The position numbers and the translations under genes are program-made. Shown here one piece after another: positions 1 through 12,381 of a DNA stretch of 64,000 nt. Under the pieces are notes generated by a model, which was not told where the DNA came from, did no database searches, and worked only from the letters and a program-made list of their open reading frames with translations. How positions within the stretch are numbered: the first letter of the stretch is position 1; the number at the start of each line of letters is the position of its first letter. Source of the stretch: Erpobdella octoculata (taxonomy: Eukaryota; Annelida; Clitellata; Hirudinida; Erpobdellidae); NCBI GenBank assembly GCA_963978895.1, contig OZ022242.1:35610352-35674351 (forward strand), given 5' to 3'.

Positions 1-2580
1 CGACCAAAACCAAGTTACCAATAATTGGTATAATTTAGTTTATATCACTTAAGCAAAACTAATTAAGGCATTAATATTAAAAAAAATACAATCACTTAGA
101 TGTTCATTTGCTGTGAGGTATGTGCAGTATTTATTTGCTACATCAGTATATGCTAATTCTAACTAACACATTATTATATCATTGTTTCTCAACAGAAATT
201 TAACGATTATAAATAATTTTAACTATTTCGTAAGACAATTGTATTCACTTAATATTCTGTACAAAGCATGAGTTTCAAAGCCCAGACGGTATGAAGCATT
301 TTAGTTCAGGCGATTCTAGTTCTAACCGTTGCTGGTAATATTTATTTTTATTATTTTTTTAAGATTTTAATTACTATATTGCATTGTGATAACATGACAA
401 TAATGAAAAAAATTGTCCATCGCTTGTTCAAGTTTGTTATTACTAAACGGAGTTATTCTTGAATTAAACTCTCTTAAATGAAAAAATAATAAACAAAGTA
501 ACACATCCAAAGTGCTAGGTAAAAATCATCAAAACGTTATCAAGAATACTACTATAAAACAATAAGTTGAAAAATTGAAAACAAATTCATAATAAAAATT
601 GGTTAATTTCATTGTTTTATGCCGTTGAATTGCATCAAACTAATTAAACCTTAGTTAACAAATCTGAAACTTTTGGAATATTAAAAAAAACATCTAACTA
701 AAGTGTACACAATGCTGTAAAGATCGGAAAACAAATTAAATTTCAAAATTAAATTGTTTGCTTAGCATTTACCGGACAAAAAAACAAGCATTTTAATTCA
801 TAAAAAAAGATTAACGTTCTTTATTTATTTGAAGAAAAGTTTCAATTAGTTTAAAATTTAATTGAAGAAAAAATTTTTTTTTATAAAAATCAAGTTATAA
901 CAAGTTTGAATTTGATATTTAATTACAAAAAATAATATTAAAAATTTGCTTATGTAGCAAAAATTTGTTGTATACATGGTAAACCCAGTAAAAACAAAAT
1001 ATAGAAAGGTGCCATTGATGCCATTAACAGTAGTTTTTAGAACTTGATTGCTTAAATTACTGCATCTTAAACACCAAACTGTTACAGTTTAATTTTAAAG
1101 TTCAACTAATAATTTGATTATTTACTTCATTTTTCTTCTTTGTTGAAAGTTTTTGTTTATGTCACATAATATGAACGACTGAAAAACTGATAATAAAAAA
1201 CAAATCATTGTCATATTGGGCAAAGTAAATTACAATTTTTTCAATGAGACAGTGTTACACTTTCAGTTCTTCATAATAGTGGTCATCTGTTACATTTTCG
1301 TAGTTCTTTGACTTTTTAGCCAATTGAAGATATTTTTCTTCACAATCTTTGCTTTGTTTGTTCAATTTATTCAGATCAATAAAAGTTGATTCATTTTTGC
1401 ATTTTTGGATTTTTTGCCGGGCTCTGAAAATGTTAAAATTTTTTATAGATTTTGTTGTAATAAAATTGATTTTTTTTAAAAATAGAATAAATATTAATAT
1501 TTGTTTAATTGTAGCATTTCTGTTATAAAAAAACTTGTTTATTCGGAATAATAGTTGAAAAAACTATATCTTTTTAAGTGGAAAAGAATTAAAAAAACCA
1601 GACTAAGAAAAATAACGTTTGACAAAAAAAAAACAAAATTTTTCAAATAGTAAGAAAAGGTGGAGTTTTCAATTTTAATTTCAAAAAATTATTTTAGATC
1701 TAAGAGGTAAACCGTGCAAAAGAACAAAAGAACGAGAGATTTGAAAGATTTGATAAGTGCTGAGACTAACGTGCGTGATGAACAAGAAAATTACGTTATT
1801 TTATTAGTAAACGTGTTTCACAAGTAATTTATCCATCTAGTTTTCAACTTTTTTATATCAACTTCAAAGATTTTTGTTTCTTTGGTTTGAATACTTTTTT
1901 GATTTTAAACAAATTTTTTAATTTAAAATTGATGAGCTTTCCGCATTCCAATTAGGATGAAATTTAGATTCGGTTTTAACTAAACAAACTAAAACCATTT
2001 TAAATTTAAAAACCAATTCAAAGTTTAAGAAAGTTGCAAGCAAGTTTTTGCGGTTTTATTTTAAAAGTATTCAAAGTCAACAAACTAATGATATTTTGTG
2101 TTTTTCTAAATATGTTATTGAATAAATAAAAAAACATTTTTTTATTGTTTTGTTTTGAATTTTAACTTAATTAAAATATTATTTACAAACATTTTTTTAC
2201 CTTCTCGATTTCAAATAAAAATATATTGCTCCAACAAATAAAATTACAAAAAACAACAACCCAACAGTTGATCCAATAATTGCAGTTTTAAGTATTTGAA
2301 CATCTAAATAAAAAATAAAACCTGCTGTTTTAATATAAATTTATATTTATAAGTTAAACCTTACAAATAAAAAAAAAATACTTGAACAAATGTATTTTCC
2401 ATTTTCTTTAATCAAAAAATGACCTTCAGTACAAAACAGGATGTAACTTCCAAGTGTGTTTGTACAGTTGACATTATTTGAATCGTAGTTGCTAATATCC
2501 AAACATTCGTTTTTATCTAATTGTTTATAAAAGAATACAATAACACAAAATTTCAACTGTCAACTAAAAACTTAGTATTT
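1..2580. repeat. 3' unit block shared by genes A, D and F
   Basis: The downstream flank, tail exon, membrane exon and intron of gene A are repeated as 28245-31630 (gene D) and 47830-54290 (gene F, interrupted by an LTR element). Many segments are nearly identical, for example GTTTCAAAGCCCAGACGGTA at about 273, 28577 and 51160. This is segmental duplication of a whole gene end including its 3' flank. Confidence 0.8.
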
Positions 2581-5500
2581 TATATCAAAAAAATGAAGTT
2601 AATTAAAAGTTTTGTTGACATTTTTAAGGCTAATTTGTTTTGGAATGTGATTTAGTGTGTGTTCGCCTGCAGACATAAAATCCTGCTGTGTGCGTGTGTT
2701 TGCGTGATGACGCATACCTACATGTTTTGTGCGAGTGCTTGTACGGAGACTTACACCGCCTTGTCGGGTATGAGCTCGCTTGCAAAACCTAACTTAGATT
2801 ATTTTTTAAATTTAAAGTTCCATCTTTCAACAAATTCAAAAAATTAAAAAATTTTAATTAGAGAAAACAAAACTAATATAATTTTATTCTTCAAATTAAT
2901 AAACCCAAAAATAAAAATGATATTTTTTTTTTCAAATGTTGTGAAAAACAAGATTTTATCAATTGAATTAAACCTGTACAAGACAATTTGTTGTTTGTTT
3001 TTTCAAATCCGGATAAGCAAGTGCATTGGTAACTTCCATATGTGTTTTGACAGGTTGTTGTATTCACGTTACAATTATGTAAATATTGATAGATACATTC
3101 GTCAATATCTTCAAAAGTAAGTAGTTAAAAAAGGTTGTCACAAAAAAACAATTAGTTGTTAATCAAAATAGAAATTACCTGAACATTCTCTTCCACGAAG
3201 ATTATTAAATCCACTTTTGCAAAAACATTTGTAACTTCCGATTGTGTTTTCACATGTTGTTGAACGTGAATCGCAATAAGTTTCTTTTTTGTTACTTTTA
3301 CATTCATCATAATCTAAAACAAGAATATATTAATTTGATGTAAACATAAAATGTATCAAACTGTGTCTGTGTAAAATCAATAAAATTTTAATTTTAGTTA
3401 ACACAAAAACAAACATAATCATAAAAATATCTAAAAACAAAAATGTATTAATTGTCCTAACTGTTTCTATTCATTGTGTAACGTAAAATCTTACTGAGTG
3501 TCAATTGTCGATAAATGTAATGGTACACTGAGTCATATTACAGTTTTGAAATAATTGCTACAATTTTAACAAGTTTTAAACAATAATTCAACCATTCTAT
3601 TTAACTAATCCAACATCCAAAATACAATGTGTGATACCTCTTCAAATATTTACAAAACTTCTATCAAAATTAACCTTTGCATAAAGTTGAATTATAGCGT
3701 AGTTTTTCAAATCCTGGATTACAATCGCAATTGAAACTTCCCAAAGTATTGTTACAGGTTGTGGAATAAGAATCACAGTTGTGCAGGTTTTTGTAGCATT
3801 CGTCAATATCTAAATAAACAAATTATTCATATATATATATATATATATGTATATATGTTTATAGAGACATATAACGTTAAGGTATGGGTGTATATATGTA
3901 ATAAAAACAAGTAAAGGAAAAAACGATTTTTAACACAAACTTTTATTTTAAATACACTCGATTTAGAAATACGAAAAATGTTCGAATTATGTTTTTTTTA
4001 ATTTTGTTATTGTCATCCAATATAAAACTATGCTGAAAGTTTCAGCTTGATTGTTAGCTAGTCAAAAAACTGGTTATATTTTACGTGCAAAATTTGCTTA
4101 CAGAGAAAGCGACACACACACACACAACGTAAATAAAAGTTTTAAAAAAGGGAACACAATTTTATTTAAAAATATTTTTTGCAGTTTTCAAAAATATATT
4201 AATAAATATTATTAACCAGTACAGGTTGAAGTAAGATTTTGTTTGAAAAATCCTTTTTTACATTTGCAAATATAGTAATTTACTCTATTATAAATAACTC
4301 TATCACACGTTTCATTTTGTTCACAAGAATCTTCAGGTGTGCAAGCTGAAACAAAAATGAAAAAATAGTTTTAAATTTTAAAACAAACTAAAATTTTACA
4401 ATTATAAAATTGTATCGACCTGTCATAAACATTGAAATTTCACAAATTTCTAGAGATGATTTAGTTTCTACATGAACAAAAATGTATCTCCCCAGACAAC
4501 TTGTTTGGATCCTAGTTAGTTGATTTAGCCATTGCTGTCCACATAAATGATAAGTATGAGATGAAGATCCAAGTGGCACATTTGGAAGCGATGAATTGCT
4601 TTTAGAAACATATATACGCGTATATATTCGGGCATCTGTTCACATATAAAGAAAACTGTGTACAAGTTTATGAAAGTTTAAAAATCAAAATAGAATTTTA
4701 CCGGGTTTTTTAGCAATAATTTCAATAACGGGAAACTGTTTTTGCCTGTTTAAATCAATCAAAATCCACGAAGGAGAAGAAACTGAAATGCACGTCGAGT
4801 TATCTCCATCAGTTAGTTCTTCAATCGTACTATATTCATCTTTTGCAGTTTTTTGGTGAGCTATATTTATTTCATTGAACAAGTCCTCTAAAAGTATGAT
4901 GGAAAACAATCAACAGCGTTCAAAATTATTTCGAACATTATTGAAAAATGTGTGTTTTCAAATTTGATTTGTTTATCTCAAGTTAGTTGTTTTGTATTTT
5001 TTGTTTTCATTTTATCTGGAGTTGCTACGTTTTTATACTTTTTATTAAGTGAAAATCTTGTTATCTATTTTTTGACCATTTTTTATTGATTTATTTATAA
5101 TTTATAAACGTGCTCTTAAAGACAGTACAATATCCTAAAACGTCATTTGAAGGGGCAAAAAAATAAATAAAGACAAAGTTTTAAAACAAAATGTACAGAA
5201 AAGTAGTACAAGGAGACGTACAGTATTGATACTCTATTACAGATACATTTTTAAATCTAGACATATTGATTTTTTTAATTGTAACTGTTTGCTAAAAAAC
5301 TAAATTTTGTTTTCACAAAGTTAGCACCCAATAATAATCATGCACTGTTTGTCATAGAAGCGAGTTTTAATAAACAGTTGCAGCAAATCAAAATAATTTA
5401 CTGACAACAAAATGATCAACTGATGTAATTATTTATTACTTATGTTACTGTGCTTAAGCTTGTGAATGAGTTATGAGTTTTTCATGCTTCAGATAGCTCT

Positions 5501-6442
5501 TAACTTTGCGTCTTAGTAAAATTTGTATTATTATCAAAATAATAAATAATTTTTAACAAGTTTGTTGAAAATTTGAAAAAAAACAACTGGGACAACAACT
5601 ATATATTTCTTACCTTGGGATTTGACACTGAGAGAACCAAAAACCAAAGATAATACAATTAGTTTGCTAATCCATGTTCTGCTCTAATTTGTCTGTTCAA
5701 CACTAATTAAATTATACTATGTTTATAGACATTTGTATACTTTTTTCTTATTAAATCGCTATGAGCGGTTAGTGATATTCGACTATCTAGAGAACAAACT
5801 GTCTATAAGGAGATTTGTATACGCGCGGGAATACTGTTGAAGCCTGTTGTAAACTTGACAGCATGTTTCGAAAAGTCTAATATGACCTCCAGGCTTGCTC
5901 CCTTTTTCCCGGCATCGACATATGCAGGTCAAAATAGCCATGCAGACGGATCAGCTATCAGAGAAATTGCGTTATCTTCAAAGGCAGTAAACCAATTTAT
6001 TAGATTTTTTTTGACAAAATTGCCCGATTTTTTTTTTAGAAAAACATTTAATTAGTTCTGTATCAACTTTTTTTAGATTGAATTTTTATTTGTTGTCTCA
6101 GTTCTCATGATTTCCTATTCACTCTTCCACACAAAATCACAAAACAAAGTCAGTCCTTGATTCTGTTCAGTACAAGTATCGATACACAGTTGCAATAACT
6201 CAAAATAAATTATTGACAACGAAATGATCAATTACTGTACTAATTTTTAATTTAAATAACTGTGAGTTTTTAGCTTGTTTTATGTTTTAATTTAATTTTT
6301 ATTCTGTGGCAAAGTAAACGTTTGTTGGATAACAAAATAACATTATTTAACACAAAACATGTTGAAAAAAAAACAACTAACCTTGAGTTTTCACACTAAA
6401 TGATCCTAAAAACAAAAATAGTACAATAGTTTCATAAAGCAT
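1255..6442 (-). CDS. Gene A: F5/8C-EGF receptor with tyrosine-motif tail (10 exons)
   Basis: Predicted type I membrane protein of 467 aa. Exons on the minus strand: 6442-6382 (signal peptide, begins MLYETIVLFLFLG), 4887-4702 and 4635-4420 (two halves of an F5/8C/fucolectin-like domain; DGDNSTC, then CLGRYIFV and LEICEISMF), 4345-4217, 3809-3675, 3313-3179 and 3108-2974 (four EGF modules, three with the calcium-binding DxDEC start), 2516-2382 (juxtamembrane EGF-like), 2303-2201 (membrane exon, AIIGSTVGLLFFVILFVG, followed by KSRR) and 1423-1255 (tail ending [16 protein letters not shown]). All introns are GT-AG. Extracellular introns are phase 1 and the last is phase 2. The summed length is 1404 nt, exactly in frame. 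F5/8C domains bind glycans or lipids and EGF modules act as spacers or adhesion units. A signalling role is inferred from the tail. Exon choice is manual, and other first exons are possible. Confidence 0.75.
2590..2860. other. Intron segment with a G/T-rich patch, nothing recognised
   Basis: This lies between the fourth EGF exon and the juxtamembrane EGF-like exon of gene A. The block at about 2650-2790 is richer in G and C than its surroundings and has short TGTG runs. The D copy differs here. I see no gene or clear element ends. Confidence 0.3.
3823..3880. repeat. AT microsatellite
   Basis: Runs of AT/GTAT dinucleotides in the gene A intron directly upstream of the EGF exon at 3675-3809. 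A short ACAC run also occurs near 4112-4130. Confidence 0.7.
5614..5675 (-). pseudogene. Decayed signal-peptide exon upstream of the gene A F5/8C exons
   Basis: Minus-strand ATG followed by sequence coding for a hydrophobic stretch (KLIVLSLVFG in the shifted frame) and an intact CAAG|GTAAG donor. Compared with the related exon at 11155, one extra base after the ATG puts the leader out of frame, so ATG is followed at once by GAT TAG. It lies in the first intron of gene A and looks like a dead alternative first exon. Confidence 0.5.
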
Positions 6443-7885
6443 TGTTTTGTTCAAACTTGTAAATGCAGAACTAGAAAAATTAAAAACCCCCCAATCAACT
6501 TATTTAACTTTTAAACTTTCATCAAATAAAATTGTATTATTAAAGAAACAGGGAAGTTGCTTTCACTAATAACATCAACTGTTAACAATTAAAATTTAAT
6601 AATTTCTTACAAAGTCTTGCATGTTTTTCTTCTGAGCTCTATAAATAACTGACTTAATTTATAAAGCTAGATGTAATTATAATAATAAACTGCTACTACT
6701 TAGTATACTAGCAGATAAAGTTCCTAATAACTTTTTCATGTGTAAGCACTACTGTTAAATGTTTGAAATAAATCGTGTCTCTACATTCAAACATCTCTAT
6801 CTCTATTCAGTGTTAACTTTTGTGTTGAATATAGTCATCGTGGTACTTGTTTTGTTTTTCTATCATTTGTTTGGTCAAAAGTGATCTTATTTCTGTTTGT
6901 TTCATATAAGTGCAATTAACATAGAAACTATTTGCAGTCAAATTGTACAAAGAAGACCGTATCATTCATCACAAATTCAACTATAACATCTTAACTGAAA
7001 ACCTGCATTATAAATTGTACGTTTTTGAAAGCCTGGTTGATATCAGTGCAAAACAAATTACTAAAATTCTCTAAGCTGAATAAGTATTTTTATTAAAGCT
7101 CAATTTACAGCATTTTATAGGAAACAATTCTAACAATTAAAAATATCGAACACCTTTAAACACCTTTAATCAATGAAATCTACCTTTATGTGAAACGTTC
7201 TCCAGATAGGTCCCGCAGTTCGGATTTGCATAAAAAAACTCACATTTTTTATATTCATAAACCTCAGTAATTTTAATTAATTTAGTTTTTTGAAGAATGC
7301 AATACCAGGTAAACAATTTTTAACTTTACAGAAAATTCCTAAAGTTTTATTTTAATTTTTTTCAACGCATTTTCAGTATAAAATGATTTTATATAAGATT
7401 GTTTATCTAATTATTCATAATTCCACGATAAGAAATAAGAATTTTAATCTTTGAGCTGCTTGTTTACACGGCATAAATTACCAGACTACAAAACATTATC
7501 GTAGTTCAGACGGATTGGCTTGATTCTGATTCAAACCTTTTATATAAATTGTCTTAAGAAGTAAAATAAATGGGAGCATTAAAAACACCTTTAAGATAAT
7601 TTGTTTGAAATCTTGATTACTGAACAAGGTTATTGTTAAGTCAAACGTTTTTAAAAAAAAAATAAACATCATAACACACTCTAAATACATCGTTTCTGAC
7701 AGCAACAAATTATGAACAAAAATTAATAAAAACGATAAATTATAATATAAACAAATTTAATGTCTAACGTTATTATAATTTTTAATTTCATCACTTTACT
7801 TAAGGAAAATAAAATCACTTAGTTGTTCGTTTATACAAGACATTTTATGAGAGGCATGTGCCTTTTATTTGCTATTTTAATATTT
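6443..7885. other. Upstream region of gene A
   Basis: No coding feature is supported. An imperfect TATA-containing palindrome at about 6634-6668 (CTCTATAAATAACTGAC...) resembles the better copies upstream of genes D and F. A diverged form of the shared CAGCTGTGAACAATTA block lies near 6566-6585. These suggest the promoter of the exon at 6442. Beyond about 6800 I see nothing recognisable. Confidence 0.35.
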
Positions 7886-7890
7886 TTTTT

Positions 7891-8289
7891 GGATTTATCT
7901 AAGTTTTCAAGACTTTGAATTTTTTATGAAGCATTAGCAGATCTGGATGTCAAATAAACATATTTTTGGAGGTATTTAGAGGGATTTTGAAGATTGCGGT
8001 GGAAGTTTCAACTTCACGGCATTATCTATATGCGTTAAGAACAACAATTTGTCAGGTTTAACCGTTCCATAAATGCAAAATTTAAATATTTACAAGACTT
8101 AATATTTTATTCAATATGTTATACGCAAGCATATCTTGCTATTGTATGTTTCTAACATCTTAACAATTTACGATTTGCAACGGAGTATGTGTACATATTT
8201 CGTTTAGTGGTTTTTTTTTTCGTTTGTACTGTCCGAACGGTATTAGAGGCCGATAGGCCCTTCTGTTTGAGAATAAATAAATAAATAAT
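7891..8289 (+). mobile_element. 5'-truncated LINE 3' end (CR1-like family)
   Basis: Nearly identical in layout to the 3' end of the LINE at 24715-25850. It starts with the codons for the last residues of the reverse transcriptase ORF (DLSKFSR), continues through the same 3' UTR (GCCGATAGGCCCTTCTGTTTG), and ends in an AAAT-type microsatellite tail. Only about 400 bp remain, so it is a dead-on-arrival copy. Confidence 0.75.
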
Positions 8290-9470
8290 TAGCAATGAAT
8301 TTTATAAGTTTTTCTAAGCAAAATTTAGCAATTATAAATAATGCAATAACATTTTGTTTATTATTTATTAGATAACAACAGATATAACCTCTTGGGTTGA
8401 ATTTTATGCTTAATTTAGTGTAAGTTTTGCTGTTTCGTATTTTTTCGTTGACATTTTATGAATCGTGTTTGAGTTTAATACTAATGGCAAATTATTTCTA
8501 TCGGTGCAAATCAGCAAATTATTATCAAATAACATTTTAAATATTTTTTTATGTCGCCTTCTCAAAATGGCGCCAATATAACATCTTTCAATCACACGAG
8601 CAAATTAGTCTACAATGACATTTTCAGTATTTAACTGAAGAAAAGATAGATTGAATACTCAAGGGTTGACTTTAAGATCACGAGGCGGCTTGCTGCCTCA
8701 AAAACAGCTAGTAAGAAAATAATATAAAATGAGCTGTTTTTGCATGGGATGAGCTTCTACGTTCAGCGATATAACTTTAGTTAAACAATAATAAATAATA
8801 ACAAGACATTCAGATAGAGGCTGGTGCAGTTTTTTACATTATTACTTTAGTGTGTGCTAATTCAAATTAAAAATTAATTATAACAAGTTTCCCGACAATA
8901 ATTCAGCGATAATAAATAAGAATTGTATTTTTTTAGTTGGTAATATTTTTATTTTCTTACAATTAACAAAAAATACAATTGTTTAAATCTAAGAAATAAT
9001 AAAAATAATTATAATAATCAAGCCGATCGTCATACAACAATTTTATTATTTGTTAATTGTAAAAAAATAAAAAAAACATAAAAACATTTTTATGATCATT
9101 TGTTTAAGTTTGTTGTTACAAAACAGATTGATTGTTGAGTGAAACGTTTGTACATGACAACTCAATAGAGAGTAATGCATGCAAAGTTTATTGTTACAAA
9201 CAGTCTCAAAATATCTATGAAAAAATTAGTTGAAAACAATTGAACACTTTTGTGAAAATTAATTTTATTTTATGTGCGTTTAATTTCAGATCACAATAAT
9301 TTCCATGCAAAAACAAACATTTAAATATAAACGTTCCTGAATTAGGTTTAGTAAAACTTCAATAGTTTTAAATTTATTTTTTTTAATTTATACGTTTTTT
9401 ATGATAAAAAATCAAAATATCGCTAATTATTAAAAATTGACTAAATACATAATTTGAAAAAAAATATTAA
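8290..9470. other. Intergenic A/T-rich DNA, nothing recognised
   Basis: No open frame with family similarity, no clear terminal repeats and no RNA gene were seen. Poly-A/T tracts and short repeats only. Confidence 0.3.
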
Positions 9471-10030
9471 CAAGTAAACCGTAAAAAACCTCCTTTATTA
9501 AAAATCCTTTATATATTTGAAAATGAAAGATATCAATTAAATGCAAATATTTTTCATAAAGAAATGTCTATAATATAGGTTTACATAAATTACATTATTC
9601 TAAACACTATTTTAATGAAAAGAATATTTTTAGTGTAAAATTGATAACTGCAATCACGAAAAAAATGCGATAATCAATAATTTTAATAAAATTGATATGA
9701 AAACAATATTCCATTACAGATAAAAAATCCTAATATATATAAATTATCTAATAGCCGACAAAAATTTCAGATGGATAGCAATACGTGAAATGGTTAAAAG
9801 TGGAATTCTAAATTTGTTGTCTTTCAATGATGCATAGATGTTTTAAGCTGAGCGTTTAATTAAAGGTATAAAAAATTTATTTTTGAGAGTGACCATCTCA
9901 AAATTATTGTTTGGTCCCCCCGAGTCTATGGACCAAGTTTCACATCGGTTGGATAATGGGAAAAGGGTTTGTGCTGAAACAGACAGAGAGAAAGAGAAAA
10001 AGGCGAAATTAATATAAAGAATTTAAAAAT
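9470..10030 (+). mobile_element. RTE-like LINE/SINE 3' region
   Basis: This block recurs at about 13425-13935 with the same order of motifs. Its end has the wording common to RTE-clade 3' regions in many animals: a 'ctatggaccaagttt' segment, then 'ggttggat', then an ACAGACAGAGAGAAAG-type run. No coding part is left. The class assignment is from memory and is tentative. Confidence 0.4.
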
Positions 10031-10379
10031 GTGCTTAAGCGGCAAAACGTTTGTTTTATACATGGTGACCCAAAAAGACAGGAATTACATATAGGAAAAC
10101 GCCATCTACAAGGTATAATTTTCAGATATTGATGATTTGAATTACTGTACTTTAATATTCAAAAATCAAGTGGATGTTAATTTCTGAAAAAGTGTTTTAA
10201 TAAAAATTAAAACAAAAAAAACTGATAAAAAATTGTTATTTATAGCATGAAAATAAACTATTGGCATTTAAATCATGCTACCAAGCAAATTATTATTATA
10301 TGAAACGAAAAACTTTTGTAACAAAAAAAATTGAAAATGAATCAAAAGAGTTTGAACCAAATAGCGTTAACAATCTGAC

Positions 10380-10440
10380 CTTGCAACTTGATGGTAGGAA
10401 AACCAAATATAGAAAATATTACAATCAGTTTGATAAACAT
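10380..10440 (-). CDS. Orphan signal-peptide first exon (family type)
   Basis: The minus strand reads ATG then FIKLIVIFSIFGFPTIKLQ, followed by CAAG|GTCAG, a phase-1 donor. It is almost identical to the first exons of genes C, D and F. No F5/8C exon follows it within 5 kb. The next compatible acceptor downstream is that of gene A at 4887, so it could be an alternative start for gene A or the remnant of a lost copy. Its upstream block and palindrome (10551-10642) are intact. Confidence 0.55.
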
Positions 10441-10550
10441 TGTTTTGTTCAGAGTTTTATTTCCAACCACAAAACGCTAAAAGTCTTGAATTATTATCAA
10501 ATCAAAAATGCAATATAGAAGAAACAAGGAAGTTTGTTTAAATGATAGAT

Positions 10551-10642
10551 CAGCTGTGAACAATTAGGATTTATTTAATTTCTTTTCAAAATATCGCTAG
10601 TTTTCTTGAGCTCTATAAATTACTGATATAATTTATAGAGCT
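10551..10642 (-). promoter_or_regulatory. Promoter-like block: CAGCTGTGAACAATTA plus TATA palindrome
   Basis: The conserved CAGCTG-containing block is at 10551-10566, and a 34-bp inverted repeat at 10609-10642 has 14-bp arms (AGCTCTATAAATTA). They lie about 110 and 170 bp upstream of the orphan signal-peptide ATG, the same spacing as in gene D. The arms contain TATAAAT on both strands. A core-promoter role is inferred from position and conservation. Confidence 0.4.
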
Positions 10643-10904
10643 AGATGTTATTATACATGTCAACTGCAACGTCTAATTATATTCGCAAAAAAGTTTATGA
10701 ATAGTAGATAAACTTCCTGATCGTTTTTTATTACATAAATATACAATTATTATTATTATAATAGTAGATATATTATGTTTCAAAACAATCATGTCTATTA
10801 ATTCAAACCTCAGTGATTTTATGTTTGAAATGCAAGTTACCCTTTTCTCAAAACCACAAAAACCCTTATTATGATTGTAGTTTATTTCAATCAAATCTAA
10901 ACTG

Positions 10905-10987
10905 GCACAATCTGTGCTTTGATTGTTTAGATTATTCAAATCAATCAAAGTTGATTTATTTTTGCATTTTTGTCTTTTTTGTCAAGC
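10905..10987 (-). pseudogene. Fragment of a family tail exon
   Basis: The minus strand matches the first part of the cytoplasmic-tail exon (STLIDLNNLNNQS), but the earlier part has a stop (AAA TAA) and the following part runs into the sequence found upstream of the signal-peptide exons instead of the YENV/YEEL end. It marks a junction between two repeat units. Confidence 0.5.
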
Positions 10988-11104
10988 GCTGAAAATGACA
11001 AAAATTTTTATAGATTTTTTTATATTAAAATTGAAAAGTTTTGAAAAATAGAATAAATATAAGGAGTGTATTATTTATAGCATTTTTTGTTTTAAAAACT
11101 TTGT

Positions 11105-11155
11105 TTATTTGAGAAAACCCAAAAGCAAAGATAATACAATTAGTTTATTAACCAT
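11105..11155 (-). pseudogene. Decayed signal-peptide exon
   Basis: Minus-strand ATG followed by a hydrophobic leader (VNKLIVLSLLLGFLK) and then a TAA stop. The donor expected at this point is missing. A copy of the CAGCTGTGAAC block sits upstream at about 11258. It is the fourth signal-peptide-like exon between gene A and gene B. Confidence 0.45.
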
Positions 11156-11159
11156 TGTT

Positions 11160-12380
11160 CTGTTCTAGTGTGAAAACCAATTTGTTTTGCATATAATCGT
11201 CTATCAAAACAAAATGTAACCTTTAAAACACAAGGAAGTTGTTTTTAATGACAGTGTCAGCTGTGAACCATTATGTTTTATTAATTCCTTACAAGATATT
11301 GTTAAGCCAACAGAGGAACAGAAAATGGATTATGCCAGTAAAATTAAACTGCCTCAATTTTGAAAACCGCTAGCGAAATGTGAAATATTACATTATTCAT
11401 ATTTATGTGTAACAATTGTTTTCTAGAAATTGTTATTATAGTCTGAAAAAACTCATGAAAAAGTCGTTGCACTTCATGCTTCTCGTCTTTTCCCTTTTGA
11501 AATGATTGATACTAGAATAACTCTATGGCGTTTCAATAGAATGGGGACACATGTTTGTCTATATAATTAAGTACAAAATGTTGATTATATTGTAGCTCAA
11601 AAGAAAGCGTGTTGATATAAAAACGGTTATTGTGTTTCGATTGTGCAATTATTCTTGCTTGGCACTTTAAAGTAATTCTTTTTAGTATTTAAATTATTAT
11701 ATGTTTCAAATAGTTAGACGATTATGAAAAACATTACAGTTTTTTTATGATATTTCCATGTATGTGTGTGTTTGTATGTGCGGAGTCTAGTCAGTCATTA
11801 AGACAAATTAGTCGGTGACCGGAGAAGGGGGTAAAGGTAAAACCCTATAAAAATGTAGATGATCAGTAGGATAAATTTCTTTACAAAACGTCTATGATCG
11901 TGAAAGGACTAAATCTTATATTGACTTTTTCTTTCCGAATCTTTTGGCCTAATTACAATCGCCAGTTAGCAAGGTTGTCCAATCCAAGTCTGCAAATAAG
12001 TTTTGTATTTTTTTACGTCAATTTTATAGTTATTTATTTATTAAAAATTCATAAAAAAATTTATTGAACGATATTAATTAAAGATAATAAGTAAATCGTT
12101 GATTTCATGGAATTTTATTTAAAATTTGTAATGATCCGCTCTAAAACAAAGCTTATTTTTTTTATATTATATCAAAAAACAAACAACAACAAATATTGAG
12201 CAACACTTTAATAAAAAAAAACTCAAACTACAGTCAAACCAAAACCAGTTAGAAAAAATATTTACAGTTTTTTAATAAAACCTCAAAATTTTTTGATGTT
12301 TTTCAGCTAAAAACAACTAATAAAAATATTAATTTTGGCATAATTAGCACAGTTCAATATAGGTTCTTGAACAAAACATT
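11160..12380. other. Spacer between gene A upstream region and gene B
   Basis: No gene is supported. It includes the CAGCTG block at 11258 and a GTGTGTTTGTATGTG run near 11762. Otherwise this is A/T-rich sequence without recognisable element ends. Confidence 0.3.
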
Positions 12381-12381
12381 A

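Noticed and set aside
2374..2600. Spliced-leader RNA gene search in the A/T-rich spacers
   Set aside because: No sequence matching the Hydra leader wording I remember and no Sm-site context was found in the window.
5837..6055. Plus-strand frame of 72 codons in gene A intron
   Set aside because: It starts with a non-ATG codon and has no recognisable domain; composition suggests inserted DNA but no element ends were found.
10261..10518. Plus-strand open frame repeated at 37535-37777 and in part near 26950 and 56600
   Set aside because: It is the antisense of the conserved signal-peptide first exon and its flank; conservation is explained by the minus-strand exon and segmental duplication.
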